A stretch of DNA of 64,000 bases, taken from positions 18,661 to 82,660 of the forward strand of contig PMHJ01000014.1 in the NCBI GenBank assembly GCA_003158175.1, read 5' to 3'. Position 1 is the first letter of the stretch; the number at the start of each line of letters is the position of its first letter. Shown here piece after piece: positions 1 through 8,014 of this stretch. The notes under the pieces are model-generated. The model was given only the letters and a program-made list of their open reading frames with translations, was not told where the DNA came from and did no database searches. Origin of the DNA: Candidatus Cybelea septentrionalis (GTDB lineage Bacteria > Vulcanimicrobiota > Vulcanimicrobiia > Vulcanimicrobiales > Vulcanimicrobiaceae). Made by a program: the position numbers and the translations under genes.

Positions 1-1332
1 GAGCCGATCGACCTCGGCTCGATCGCAACCGCAATCGGCGGCGGCCCGCTGATCTTGCACGACGGCGACTGGTACGACGACGTCGACGGCCCAAGCGGAA
101 GGGAGTTTTCCAAACGCATCCCGTGCTCGGGCGCGGCAATCGCACCGGACGGCCGGCTTTTTCTGATCGAGGTGGACGGACGCCAGGCCGACAGCGTCGG
201 TTTGAAACGGCCGGAGTTCGCCGCGTTGATGCGCTCGTTGGGTGCTACCGAAGGGCTGGCATTCGACGGCGGCGGCTCTTCGACGATTGCGGTCAGGCGC
301 TTAGGCGACAGCGAGGCCGTCATGACGAACTCGCCGTCCGATCGCCTCGAGCGCCCCGTTGGCGATGGCCTGTTCGTCTATAGCACCGCGCCGGTTGGAC
401 CGCCGGTGCGTTTAGTCGCACGGCCAACTGTCGTGCGGGCGGTTCCGGGCGCCGAAGTTTCGTTGCGCATCGCGGCGCTCGACGCCGCAAATCACGTTGC
501 GGCCGGGGAAGCCCCGATTCGAGTCAGCGTCTCTCCCTCGTCGCTGGGCGAGTTTCGAAACGGGGAGTTCGTCGCGCTGCATCCCGGCTCGGGTCATCTT
601 CTCTTGCGCGCCGATAATCTACAGGGCGACGTTGCGGTAGAGGTCGACGCAACGCCGGCCCGCACGCGAATTACACCCGCGCGCCCGAACGTCGATTCGG
701 ATTCGATCATCACGTTGCTGCCGCATGCCTACGACGCGCAGGGCTATCCGCTCGAACTGCCAGCCTCGCTGCCGTGGAAAGCCACCGCGGGTGCGATCGA
801 TGCACGCGGTGTGTTTCGCGCCGGATCGCACGATGCCGCTGTGACCGTTCGGATCGGAGATGCGTTGGCGGTCGCGAGGGTCACGGTGGGATCGCACGAC
901 GAGGCGTTGCCCTTTGCCCAGCTCGCCCACTTCGTAACGATTCCACGCGGCGGGCAGGGCGAGCTCGACAAGGATTCCGGATGCGGAAGCTGCATCGAGT
1001 TGCGTTTCTCCTTTTCCGGAAACGAACGCGCCGCATATGCCATGGCCGACGTACCGCTCCCCAACGATACGATCGGCCTCACGTTCGATCTGGAGGACGA
1101 CGGCAGCGCCGCGAGGCTGCGCGTTGCGCTTCGGAATGAAATCAATGAGGACGTCTTGCTCGATGCAACCCGGCTCGGCGAGGTTGGCTGGAGAAAAGTC
1201 GTCGTGCGCTTTCCTCCCGATTCGCAGGCGTCGCGCCTGATCGCGATCTACTTGCTTCCATCCAAAGGCATCGAGCTTTCCGAGGGAAGCCTCGTCCTAC
1301 GCAACGTCCGCGCGATCGTGGCGGGGCACTAA
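1..1332 (+). CDS. Phosphodiester glycosidase (NAGPA-like) family protein, 5'-truncated
   Basis: The reading frame is open from base 1, so the N-terminus lies outside the window. The first ~110 codons hold the core of the phosphodiester glycosidase/NAGPA fold: GGGPLI at bases 37-54, LIEVDGR from base 163 and the family hallmark DGGGSST from base 265. Known members remove sugar phosphodiester caps or act on extracellular polysaccharide. The remaining ~330 residues look like beta-sandwich accessory modules (alternating short hydrophobic strands, no membrane segment), perhaps for carbohydrate binding; that is inference. The last 36 bases overlap the convergent membrane-protein gene. Substrate is unknown. 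Confidence 0.8.
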   Translation, partial: EPIDLGSIATAIGGGPLILHDGDWYDDVDGPSGREFSKRIPCSGAAIAPDGRLFLIEVDGRQADSVGLKRPEFAALMRSLGATEGLAFDGGGSSTIAVRRLGDSEAVMTNSPSDRLERPVGDGLFVYSTAPVGPPVRLVARPTVVRAVPGAEVSLRIAALDAANHVAAGEAPIRVSVSPSSLGEFRNGEFVALHPGSGHLLLRADNLQGDVAVEVDATPARTRITPARPNVDSDSIITLLPHAYDAQGYPLELPASLPWKATAGAIDARGVFRAGSHDAAVTVRIGDALAVARVTVGSHDEALPFAQLAHFVTIPRGGQGELDKDSGCGSCIELRFSFSGNERAAYAMADVPLPNDTIGLTFDLEDDGSAARLRVALRNEINEDVLLDATRLGEVGWRKVVVRFPPDSQASRLIAIYLLPSKGIELSEGSLVLRNVRAIVAGH

Positions 1333-2250
1333 GAAATTTTTCCGATGGATTCCTAATCCCACGAGTCCGCCGAGCACGAGCAGCGTGCCGATCGTGACGA
1401 CTGCGATATTGGGGATCGAGATCACCTCGATCTCCGGATAGCTCGTAACGTCCGCGCGCAACCAGAGGCCGCCGGCGTGTACCGCTGCGCCGCCTGCGCT
1501 CAACGCAATGGCATGCGGCAACGGCCGATCGCTTTCGTCATCTACGGCGAAAAGAACCGCCGCTTGGCCGAAGGCGCTGGGGTCGTGGAGCACGACGGCC
1601 GCCTCTGCGGGAGTGAACAGAATCGCCTTGACGACGCGCCGCGCCGCGGGAATGTTGAAAGAATCGAAGGGCAAATTCATTCCGTCGATCGTTTGCCGTG
1701 CTTGCATCAACAGCACCGGCGACAGAAAGACGCTTCCACTCGGCTGGGTAACCGTTAGCCGGTTGCCGAGAAGATCGCGAACCTCCACGTCGACCACGTC
1801 GCGCGGCACCGCACGCAGGATGAAGTTCCCGGCATTTCGCGCGCGAGCGCCGATTTCTAACGGCGCGTGCAAAGCCCGCTCGAGCGTCACAACGACGGGT
1901 GCGGTTCGATCTTCGCCGGCGAGCGGAAAGGTGAGTGTGCCGAGCTCCTCAACGCGAATTCGCTCGCCCGGCGCGCCGACGACGTCGTGATTGTCCGGCG
2001 CGAAGAGCCCGGAAGCAACGCCGGCCACTCCCGTCGCGGCGGCACCAAATGCGATGGCGAGAATCGCCGGGCGCGAGCGCGAGGTCCGCGCTGCCTTCCA
2101 CTGCTTTCGTCCGTTCACGACAACGACGATCGCCAGCGCAGCCAGCGCGACGTTGTACCATCCGGCGTGATATGCCGGCCGGCCCGGCAGCCAAATCTCC
2201 ACGACGACGCCGGCGGCAACAACCAGCGCCGTCAACAGAAACCAAATCAA
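1297..2250 (-). CDS. Membrane protein of unknown function, coupled to a TlpA-like thioredoxin
   Basis: I do not recognise the family. The chosen start is a TTG at 2250 whose last two bases overlap the TGA of the upstream thioredoxin gene (TTGA), giving 317 residues. Two hydrophobic helices lie at the N-terminus (about residues 1-16 and 26-40), a third near 53-73, then a ~200-residue soluble beta-rich part and a final helix (VVTIGTLLVLGGLVGLGI) before a basic tail. The large central domain is probably outside the cytoplasmic membrane. The tight overlap with the anchored thioredoxin suggests a shared role in envelope redox or cytochrome maturation, but no ResB or CcsA motif is visible, so this is only a guess. 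Confidence 0.6.
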   Translation of the reverse strand: MIWFLLTALVVAAGVVVEIWLPGRPAYHAGWYNVALAALAIVVVVNGRKQWKAARTSRSRPAILAIAFGAAATGVAGVASGLFAPDNHDVVGAPGERIRVEELGTLTFPLAGEDRTAPVVVTLERALHAPLEIGARARNAGNFILRAVPRDVVDVEVRDLLGNRLTVTQPSGSVFLSPVLLMQARQTIDGMNLPFDSFNIPAARRVVKAILFTPAEAAVVLHDPSAFGQAAVLFAVDDESDRPLPHAIALSAGGAAVHAGGLWLRADVTSYPEIEVISIPNIAVVTIGTLLVLGGLVGLGIHRKNFLVPRHDRADVA

Positions 2251-2777
2251 CGCACGCGCACCTCGGCGACGGCAGCCCGCATTTCGTCGAGCGTCAATGG
2301 CCCATCGAATGCGCGAATCACTAGGCCCTGGCGATCGAGAATGACGGTCGTCGGTAAGCCGAGCGCATTGTACGTGCGACCGTACCGCTGAGCGCCGTCG
2401 ACCCAAATCGGGAAGCGAATTCCTAAAGAGTCGGCAAAGGCTCGCGCTCGTTGCGGCGATTCACCTTCGTTGACGCCGACGACTGCGATACCACGCCGCG
2501 CCTCGGCCTCCGACAAGCGTTGCAGGTCGGGCATCTCGGCTCGGCAGGGCGGGCACCACGATGCCCACAGGTTCATCACGACCAGGGATCCGCGATACTC
2601 ACGCAGCGAAACGGTTCGCCCGCGATCGTCGCGTAAATCGAAGGTCGGTGCCGGTTGGCCGGCCAGGCCGCTTGGACCCCCGCCCGCCGCTCGCTGGGTA
2701 ACGAAGTATGGCTCCCCTACGTAAACGGCGAGAGCTAGCGCCAGCGCGATGGCCGGCCAGATGATATAGCGATGCAC
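2247..2777 (-). CDS. TlpA/ResA-type membrane-anchored thiol-disulfide oxidoreductase
   Basis: A thioredoxin-fold protein of 176 residues. Residues 5-21 form a single N-terminal membrane anchor, so the catalytic domain faces the periplasm. The active site is WCPPC (Cys75 and Cys78), and a GLPTT segment near residue 140 carries the cis-proline loop. This is the standard layout of TlpA/ResA/CcmG proteins, which reduce envelope disulfides, for example on apocytochrome c. It is the first gene of a two-gene unit with the downstream membrane protein and is divergent from folD. No cytochrome-assembly genes lie nearby, so the exact client is unknown. Confidence 0.85.
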   Translation of the reverse strand: MHRYIIWPAIALALALAVYVGEPYFVTQRAAGGGPSGLAGQPAPTFDLRDDRGRTVSLREYRGSLVVMNLWASWCPPCRAEMPDLQRLSEAEARRGIAVVGVNEGESPQRARAFADSLGIRFPIWVDGAQRYGRTYNALGLPTTVILDRQGLVIRAFDGPLTLDEMRAAVAEVRVR

Positions 2778-2856
2778 GGGTCAGCGCGATTCTTCCGGCA
2801 TGCGGCGCGGGGAGCCTGTACTAGGAGCCTGTCTCCTCCAGACGAACGGCGACGGC

Positions 2857-3717
2857 GTGCCTGCCTCGATTCTCGACGGACGCGCGCTCGCCGCGGATTT
2901 GCGCACGGAGCTCTTCGCGCGCACGAACCTGCTGCGCGAGCGCGGCCTTGCGCCCAAGCTCGCCATCGTCTTCGTCGGCGAGAATGAGTCCAGCCTGGCG
3001 TACGTGCGCAATCTCGCGCGTACGGGAGAGCGAGCCGGCATTGGCGTCGTGGTCTCGCATCTCCCGGCCAACGCGTCGGTCGAGGAAGTGCGCGCCGAAC
3101 TCGAAAAGCTTCGTGACGATCCGACGGCGCACGGCGTCATGCTGCAGCAGCCGCTGCCGCCGCATCTTTCCATCCGCGAAATCGCCGACGCAATTCCGCC
3201 GCATAAGGACGTCGACGGTGCGCATCCCACCAACCAGGGCCACTTGGCCTTTGGAAGCGGCACGGAGTACGTGCCTGCAACGCCGGCGGCCGTGATGCTG
3301 CTGCTCGAGCGCAGCCCGCATTGGCCGCTCCGTGGACGGCGCGCGGCGATCATCGGGCGCTCGATCGTCGTCGGGGCGCCGGTCGCGATGCTGCTGCTGG
3401 CGCAAAATGCGACGGTCACCGTCTTGCATAAGGAATCGTCTGCGCTGCAGCCCTATGTCAAGCTCGCCGAGATCGTGGTGGTCGCCGCCGGGGTGCCGGG
3501 ATTGATTCGCGGCGAAGACCTGATGCCGGGCGCTACGGTTATCGACGTTGGCACGACGCTCGTGGACGGCGTTCTGCGCGGCGATGTTGACTTTGAAAGC
3601 GCCGCCGCCGTTGCCGGTGCGATCACGCCGGTTCCCGGCGGCGTCGGCCCGGTCACAAACGTTGCGCTGCTCCGCAACGTCGTTAAGGCAACGGAATACG
3701 CAGCGGGAGGTCGCTAG
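2857..3717 (+). CDS. folD: FolD-family methylenetetrahydrofolate dehydrogenase/cyclohydrolase with altered catalytic lysine
   Basis: Family signatures are clear: KDVDGAHP, GRSIVVGAP in the NADP-binding domain and the C-terminal PGGVGPVT. FolD interconverts 5,10-methylene- and 10-formyl-tetrahydrofolate in one-carbon metabolism. GTG 2857 gives 286 residues, the usual family length; an ATG at 2800 would add 19 residues without recognisable homology. The conserved YVxxK motif reads YVRNL here (Tyr49 to Leu53, codon CTC at 3013), so the lysine known to be needed for cyclohydrolase chemistry is replaced. The Gln (LQQPLP) and Asp (DVDG) partners remain. The gene may be dehydrogenase-only or a specialised paralogue. 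It is divergent from the TlpA-like gene. Confidence 0.88.
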   Translation: MPASILDGRALAADLRTELFARTNLLRERGLAPKLAIVFVGENESSLAYVRNLARTGERAGIGVVVSHLPANASVEEVRAELEKLRDDPTAHGVMLQQPLPPHLSIREIADAIPPHKDVDGAHPTNQGHLAFGSGTEYVPATPAAVMLLLERSPHWPLRGRRAAIIGRSIVVGAPVAMLLLAQNATVTVLHKESSALQPYVKLAEIVVVAAGVPGLIRGEDLMPGATVIDVGTTLVDGVLRGDVDFESAAAVAGAITPVPGGVGPVTNVALLRNVVKATEYAAGGR

Positions 3718-3760
3718 TGGCCTGCAACGCAGGCCACTCGTTACGGAGCGCCCAAAACGC

Positions 3761-4345
3761 GTGACAGTGAAACCGTCCGCGCACGATCTCGACACCATGC
3801 ATTCTGCACCCCATCCGCTACTGCTCGAACTCGACCAACGCGGGCGCAAGGACGGCGTGCCCGTCGTTTCGCGCGAATCGGGACGCCTTCTTTCGACGCT
3901 CGTCACGGCGATGCAAGCCAGTCGGATTCTGGAGGTCGGCACCGCCTACGGCTCTGCGACGCTGTGGATGGCACTGGCACAGCCACGGATGGGAAAAATC
4001 TGGACGATCGAATCGGACGCAGGCCGAACAGACGTCGCTCGGTCTTATTTCCAGCGCGCCGGCGAAGACGACTTCATTGAGGTCTTCAATACTCCGGCGC
4101 TGGAGTTACTGGAAAACTTTCCGCATCGCAACCTAGACATCGCGTTCGTCGCCGCCAACGAAGGGGAGTATCGCGCGTATCTCGAGCTGCTGATTCCCAT
4201 GCTCAAGCTCTCCGGACTCCTTATTTTCGACCACGCCCTGCGAGCGCCGCGCGATTTTAACGAAGCGTTCTTACGGCACCCCGATCTCGATGCAACAATA
4301 CTTGCCTTAGACGACGGGATCGCCATCGGCGCGCGCCGGCGATGA
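3761..4345 (+). CDS. Class I SAM-dependent O-methyltransferase family protein
   Basis: A Rossmann-fold methyltransferase of the COG4122 type. The SAM-binding strand-loop is ILEVGTAYGSAT, followed by an acidic ribose-binding residue in WTIESD and a later IFDHAL strand. Small O-methyltransferases of this class act on catechol-like or caffeoyl-CoA-like substrates, but the substrate here cannot be told. The frame is open far upstream into folD, so I chose GTG 3761 just past the folD stop; ATG 3797 is a possible shorter start. The gene ends in an ATGA overlap with the flavin reductase, suggesting translational coupling. Confidence 0.75.
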   Translation: MTVKPSAHDLDTMHSAPHPLLLELDQRGRKDGVPVVSRESGRLLSTLVTAMQASRILEVGTAYGSATLWMALAQPRMGKIWTIESDAGRTDVARSYFQRAGEDDFIEVFNTPALELLENFPHRNLDIAFVAANEGEYRAYLELLIPMLKLSGLLIFDHALRAPRDFNEAFLRHPDLDATILALDDGIAIGARRR

Positions 4346-4824
4346 CGAACCCGGAGACTTTCAAACATGCGATGCGCCACGTGCCCACGGGCGTCACCGT
4401 GGTTACCAGCCTCAAGGACGGCGAACCGCGTGGGATTACCGTCAACTCGTTCGCGAGCGTTTCGCTCGATCCGCCCTCGCTCTTGATCTGCGTCAATCGC
4501 GAGGCGCGGAGCTACTTGTTCATTTCGACGTCTCGCATCTTCTGCGTCAACGTGCTGGCCGGCAACCAGCGCAGCCTCGCCGAGCATTTTTCGGGAAAGG
4601 TGCGAGAGCTCCAGTTTGCCGACATCGGGTACGCTATCGATGCAACGGGCGCGCCGGTGCTCGATGGCTCGATCGCGCACTTCGATTGCGAGGTCGCGCA
4701 GGAGTACACCGTCGGCTCGCACTCGATTCTGATCGGCAACGTTCTCTCGTGCAAATCGCGGGCCGGTTCGCCGCTGGGATACTTCGACGGCGGCTTCCAC
4801 GACTTCGGCATCCACGTCGACTGA
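4342..4824 (+). CDS. Flavin reductase-like FMN-binding protein
   Basis: A 160-residue protein with the split-barrel flavin reductase domain across its whole length. Typical features are TGVTVVTS near residue 16, GITVNSFASVSLDPPSLLICV and the late GYFDGGFH segment. Such proteins use NAD(P)H to reduce FMN or FAD, usually to feed a flavin monooxygenase. No monooxygenase lies beside it, so it may act alone or serve a distant partner. It starts on the ATG of an ATGA overlap with the methyltransferase and is followed 13 bases later by the metallo-hydrolase. Confidence 0.85.
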   Translation: MTNPETFKHAMRHVPTGVTVVTSLKDGEPRGITVNSFASVSLDPPSLLICVNREARSYLFISTSRIFCVNVLAGNQRSLAEHFSGKVRELQFADIGYAIDATGAPVLDGSIAHFDCEVAQEYTVGSHSILIGNVLSCKSRAGSPLGYFDGGFHDFGIHVD

Positions 4825-4837
4825 AGGAACCCTTACA

Positions 4838-5479
4838 TTGCTGCGATGGGAGACTTTCGAAGCCGGTCGACTGGCTTGCAACTGCACGATCGTCGCCGAC
4901 GAGCGCACCGGTGAGGCGATCGTCGTCGACGGCGGGGACGGCGTTGACGAAGTCGTCTCGCGTCTACGCAAGAACAACTGGCATGCGAAGCTGCTGGTGC
5001 ACACGCACGCTCACATCGATCACATCGGCAACGCTGGGCGCCTCCGCGAGCTGACCTCGGGAAGCGTATTGCTTCATCCGGCCGACCTGCCGCTCTATCA
5101 AATGCTCGCGCTGCAGGCACGCTGGCTCGGTCTCGTCGACGCTCCGGCGGTCGTGAGCCTCGACGGCGACTTGCACGATGGTGACGTGCTCCAAGCCGGT
5201 GCGGTGCGTCTCGAAGTGCTTCACACGCCGGGGCATACCCCCGGAAGCGTCTCCTTCGCGCTGCGCGGTGACGCGGCGACGACGCTGCTGACCGGCGATA
5301 CTCTCTTCGCCGGAGCGATTGGCCGCTGGGATATGGGCGGCACGTCGATGGAAGATATCGTTCGCTCGATTCAAACCAAGCTGATGGACTTCGGCGACGC
5401 CACAACGGTCGTTCCAGGGCACGGCCCGTTCACTACGATCGGCACCGAGCGCCGCTCGAACCCGTATCTGCGTGGATGA
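4838..5479 (+). CDS. MBL-fold metallo-hydrolase (glyoxalase II-like)
   Basis: A metallo-beta-lactamase-fold hydrolase of 213 residues. The metal-binding HTHAHIDH motif is at about residues 52-59, with later ligands in HTPGHTPGS, TGDTLF and the C-terminal VPGHGP. This matches hydroxyacylglutathione hydrolase-like members of COG0491, which hydrolyse thioesters or related substrates. The TTG start at 4838 has GAAGGA about ten bases upstream. The gene overlaps the GTG of thpR by eight bases, so the run from the methyltransferase to thpR looks like one operon of small enzymes. Substrate is unknown. Confidence 0.85.
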   Translation: MLRWETFEAGRLACNCTIVADERTGEAIVVDGGDGVDEVVSRLRKNNWHAKLLVHTHAHIDHIGNAGRLRELTSGSVLLHPADLPLYQMLALQARWLGLVDAPAVVSLDGDLHDGDVLQAGAVRLEVLHTPGHTPGSVSFALRGDAATTLLTGDTLFAGAIGRWDMGGTSMEDIVRSIQTKLMDFGDATTVVPGHGPFTTIGTERRSNPYLRG

Positions 5480-6038
5480 GCGCGCGAAAAAACGCCGGCT
5501 TTTTGTAGCCATCCAGCTGAACGACGAGTCGCGCGCGGCCTGCGCGAGCGTCTCCGAAGGGTTGGAACGGAGCGGCTTCGCCGCCAAGTATGAGCCGGCC
5601 GAGAAGCTTCACGTCACGCTCGCGTTTTTGGGAAATGTCGGCGGCCATCACTTCGAGGCAATCGCCTCGGCGCTCGACGGCGTTGGCGCGCAGAACGCGC
5701 CGTTTGCGCTAACGCTCGATCGGATCGGTGCATTTCCCCACGAGCGTAAGCCGCGCATCGTCTATGTCGGAGCCCGCGAGCAAGGCCTGCCGTTTCGAAA
5801 GCTGGCGCAATCCGTCCGAGGCTCCTATGCGGCGCTTGGCTTTCAATTCGACGAGGATCCGGTTGCGCACGTCACGATCGCGCGAGTTAAGGATCCTCGC
5901 GCACCGCTCCGATCGGTCGACTTCCCCCCGATTAGTCTCGAGGTACGCGCGTTATCGCTCTTCGAGTCGCTATTCGACCAGAAGACTAACACCTCGCGCT
6001 ACGAGGTAACTCGCGTCGCGAGACTCAGCGCAGTTTGA
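5472..6038 (+). CDS. thpR: RNA 2',3'-cyclic phosphodiesterase (2'-5' RNA ligase family)
   Basis: A 188-residue member of the 2H phosphoesterase superfamily. Both catalytic H-x-T motifs are present: LHVTLAFLG near residue 44 and AHVTIARVK near residue 134. Bacterial ThpR opens 2',3'-cyclic phosphate RNA ends and shows weak 2'-5' ligase activity in vitro. Length and spacing fit the family. The GTG start lies inside the end of the metallo-hydrolase gene. The last 14 bases overlap the convergent NifU-like gene. Confidence 0.88.
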   Translation: MDERAKKRRLFVAIQLNDESRAACASVSEGLERSGFAAKYEPAEKLHVTLAFLGNVGGHHFEAIASALDGVGAQNAPFALTLDRIGAFPHERKPRIVYVGAREQGLPFRKLAQSVRGSYAALGFQFDEDPVAHVTIARVKDPRAPLRSVDFPPISLEVRALSLFESLFDQKTNTSRYEVTRVARLSAV

Positions 6039-6519
6039 TGAGGACCTTGCCGCTGTCGCTGCCGTTGTTCGAGGATGCTGCGGCAACGGGTTGCGGTTGC
6101 GGGACAGATGCCGGCCGCGGCATCGCCGCGTAATCCGGAATCGCTCCGGACGAAACTTTTTCGCGGTAGTCGGCGATGGTGACGTGCAGCGCCTCGAGGG
6201 CGCGCTCGGGGTAATCCTTCTTTTTCTCGGGGTAGCCGTCGAGCTGCGATTCGATCTCCCCGGCGGTGATCGCCGCCGCTTCGTCAACCGTCTTGCCCTT
6301 TGCGATCTCGACGACGAGGCTGCACGTAGCGGTACCGAAGCCACAGCCGGTTGTAAAATACGAGATGTCCTCGATGACGGCTCCGGGGCCGACCTTTAGG
6401 AAGAAATTATACATGTCGCCGCACGAGTCACTGAAGTACTCGCCGCTGGCGGTGGGGTTCTCCATCGTGCGAAAGCCGCTGCGCTCTTCGACGAGTTGCT
6501 GGAACTTGGGGAAGTTCAA
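6025..6519 (-). CDS. NifU/IscU-like iron-sulfur scaffold protein coupled to sufR
   Basis: Residues 20-125 match the IscU/NifU N-terminal scaffold fold, with the three cluster-ligand cysteines at Cys33 (FSDSCGD), Cys59 (TTGCGFG) and Cys66 (TATCS). The C-terminal ~40 residues are a Pro/Ala/Ser-rich tail absent from classical IscU. The TTG start at 6519 overlaps the sufR stop as TTGA and has AAGGAG eight bases upstream, which decides the start. It is co-transcribed with sufR. With SufU in the divergent operon, the locus encodes two U-type proteins, so this one may serve as a carrier or a specialised scaffold. Confidence 0.8.
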   Translation of the reverse strand: MNFPKFQQLVEERSGFRTMENPTASGEYFSDSCGDMYNFFLKVGPGAVIEDISYFTTGCGFGTATCSLVVEIAKGKTVDEAAAITAGEIESQLDGYPEKKKDYPERALEALHVTIADYREKVSSGAIPDYAAMPRPASVPQPQPVAAASSNNGSDSGKVLIKLR

Positions 6520-7157
6520 CCTACCATCTCCTTGGGATGCAGCTCGAAGCGGCACTCTTTTCCGCCATGCGCTAAAGATTCTGTTTGAGTATGCTCTCCG
6601 CCGAGCGTTTCGTCGATGACGTGATGGATAACCTGGCAGACTTCGGGATGCTCTTTGGCCGCGGTCGAATACGGGCAGCTCCGTTCGTGGAGAACGAATC
6701 CGTCGTCGATCAAACTATATTCGGCAACGACGCCGCTCTTGCGCAGCATCTCGGTAAGTTGCGCGACCCGCTGCTCGGGCTCGTCGGAAGTGATGCTGAG
6801 CCGCGCACGCGCGACGGCACGGCGGGAGAGTCCGTCAAAAATTTGCGTGATCGCCGGCGCCCCGAACTGGTCCTTGACCTCGCGCAGCACGGCCGTAAGC
6901 ATTTTGTCGTAGGACTGCGGGAAGAGCCGGTCGGCATCGGGGGTCAACGAGAACTCGTATGTAGGTTTTGTCGGACCGCGGCGCACCGACGTCTCGGCCA
7001 CCAGGCTGTCGCGCTCGAGAACCATCAGCTGTTGGCGCACGGCGTTGGGCGAGAGCCCGAACACTTGGGCCAGATCGGCGGCCGAAGCCGAGCCTCGCCG
7101 GCGGAGTTCGCTGACGATCTTTCCGCGTGTGGTCTGAAAAAAGCGGTCCGATTGCAT
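6516..7157 (-). CDS. sufR: SufR-type iron-sulfur sensing transcriptional regulator
   Basis: A 213-residue regulator. Residues 10-60 form a winged helix-turn-helix (SAADLAQVFGLSPNAVRQQL). The C-terminal part has Cys161, Cys174 and Cys202 in a C-x12-C-x27-C arrangement typical of SufR, which binds an Fe-S cluster and represses the suf genes when clusters are sufficient. It is divergent from sufC with only 86 bases between, where back-to-back promoters and an inverted repeat lie. It overlaps the NifU-like gene, so both should be co-regulated. Confidence 0.88.
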   Translation of the reverse strand: MQSDRFFQTTRGKIVSELRRRGSASAADLAQVFGLSPNAVRQQLMVLERDSLVAETSVRRGPTKPTYEFSLTPDADRLFPQSYDKMLTAVLREVKDQFGAPAITQIFDGLSRRAVARARLSITSDEPEQRVAQLTEMLRKSGVVAEYSLIDDGFVLHERSCPYSTAAKEHPEVCQVIHHVIDETLGGEHTQTESLAHGGKECRFELHPKEMVG

Positions 7158-7166
7158 TTTCTGGCG

Positions 7167-7194
7167 CTATCCTAGCACGAAGCGACCTAGATAG
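7167..7194. promoter_or_regulatory. Inverted repeat, candidate SufR operator
   Basis: CTATCCTAG (7167-7175) and CTAGATAG (7187-7194) form a near-perfect inverted repeat with an 11-base spacer. It covers the proposed -10 and touches the -35 of the sufR promoter. Position and symmetry suit a dimeric repressor; binding by SufR is inference. A weaker palindrome (CTTTCT/AGAGAG, 7211-7223) lies just after the sufC -35. Confidence 0.45.
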
Positions 7195-7198
7195 TAAA
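7169..7198 (-). promoter_or_regulatory. Candidate sigma70-type promoter of sufR
   Basis: On the minus strand TTTACT (7198-7193) and TAGGAT (7174-7169) are separated by 18 bases. The -10 ends 11 bases before the sufR ATG, which predicts a leader of only about five bases. Confidence 0.45.
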
Positions 7199-7206
7199 GT
7201 TTTTCC

Positions 7207-7236
7207 TTGACTTTCTAAGAGAGCCTCGGCTACGAT
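7207..7236 (+). promoter_or_regulatory. Candidate sigma70-type promoter of the sufCDSU operon
   Basis: TTGACT (7207-7212) and TACGAT (7231-7236) are separated by 18 bases. The -10 ends seven bases before the sufC ATG at 7244, so transcription would begin at or next to the A of the start codon, implying a leaderless message. No Shine-Dalgarno sequence precedes sufC, in agreement. Confidence 0.6.
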
Positions 7237-7243
7237 AAATTGC

Positions 7244-8014
7244 ATGCCCGACCAAGCTCTTCGTATCACGAACCTTCGGTGCCAAATCGCCGGCAAGGAA
7301 ATCCTCAAAGGGATCGATCTCACGGTCGATCGGGGGAAAATTCACGCGCTCATGGGCCCGAACGGGAGCGGCAAATCGACGCTCGCCTTCGCGATTACCG
7401 GCCACCCTCAATATGAGGTGACCGGCGGAAGCGTCGAGCTCGACGGCGAGGACATGCTGGCGCTTCCTCCTGATAAGCGCGCTCGCGCCGGACTCTTCCT
7501 TTCCTTCCAGTATCCGGCCGCGATCCCAGGGGTGAAGGTCGCAAACTTTCTTCACGCCGCTCGGCAGGCCGAACGGCCCGGCGATCTTCCGCCCGCCAAG
7601 TTCCGCGCGCTTCTGATGGAAAAGATGGAGCAGCTCGGCATCGATCCCTCGTTCATGGGCCGCTATCTCAACGACGGCTTTTCAGGCGGCGAAAAAAAGC
7701 GGGTGGAAATGCTGCAGCTGGCCGTCTTAGCGCCCAAGTATGCGATTCTCGACGAAACCGATTCGGGTCTCGACATCGATGCGCTTAAGGACGTCGGCAG
7801 CTCCATCGCCGCCCTGCGCGCGAGCGAAGAGGGACGCAACACCGGCTTTTTGATCATCACGCACTATCCGCGGATACTCTCGTACGTCGTTCCCGATGTC
7901 GTCCACGTTATGATCGACGGGCGCATCGTCAAGACCGGCGGGCACGACCTGGCGCATCGCATCGAGCGTGAAGGATACGACAAGCTTCGTGAGGAGAGTG
8001 CGGTCGTTGCCTAG
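7244..8014 (+). CDS. sufC: Fe-S cluster assembly ATPase SufC
   Basis: A 256-residue ABC-type ATPase. Walker A is GPNGSGKS at residues 38-45, the signature is FSGGEKKRVEM and Walker B is YAILDETDSGLD, whose DETDSGLDID form is typical of SufC. SufC powers conformational change of the SufBC2D scaffold for Fe-S cluster assembly in the cytosol. It opens the sufC-sufD-sufS-sufU run. Its usual partner SufB is not encoded in this window. Expression is probably controlled by the divergent SufR. Confidence 0.95.
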   Translation: MPDQALRITNLRCQIAGKEILKGIDLTVDRGKIHALMGPNGSGKSTLAFAITGHPQYEVTGGSVELDGEDMLALPPDKRARAGLFLSFQYPAAIPGVKVANFLHAARQAERPGDLPPAKFRALLMEKMEQLGIDPSFMGRYLNDGFSGGEKKRVEMLQLAVLAPKYAILDETDSGLDIDALKDVGSSIAALRASEEGRNTGFLIITHYPRILSYVVPDVVHVMIDGRIVKTGGHDLAHRIEREGYDKLREESAVVA

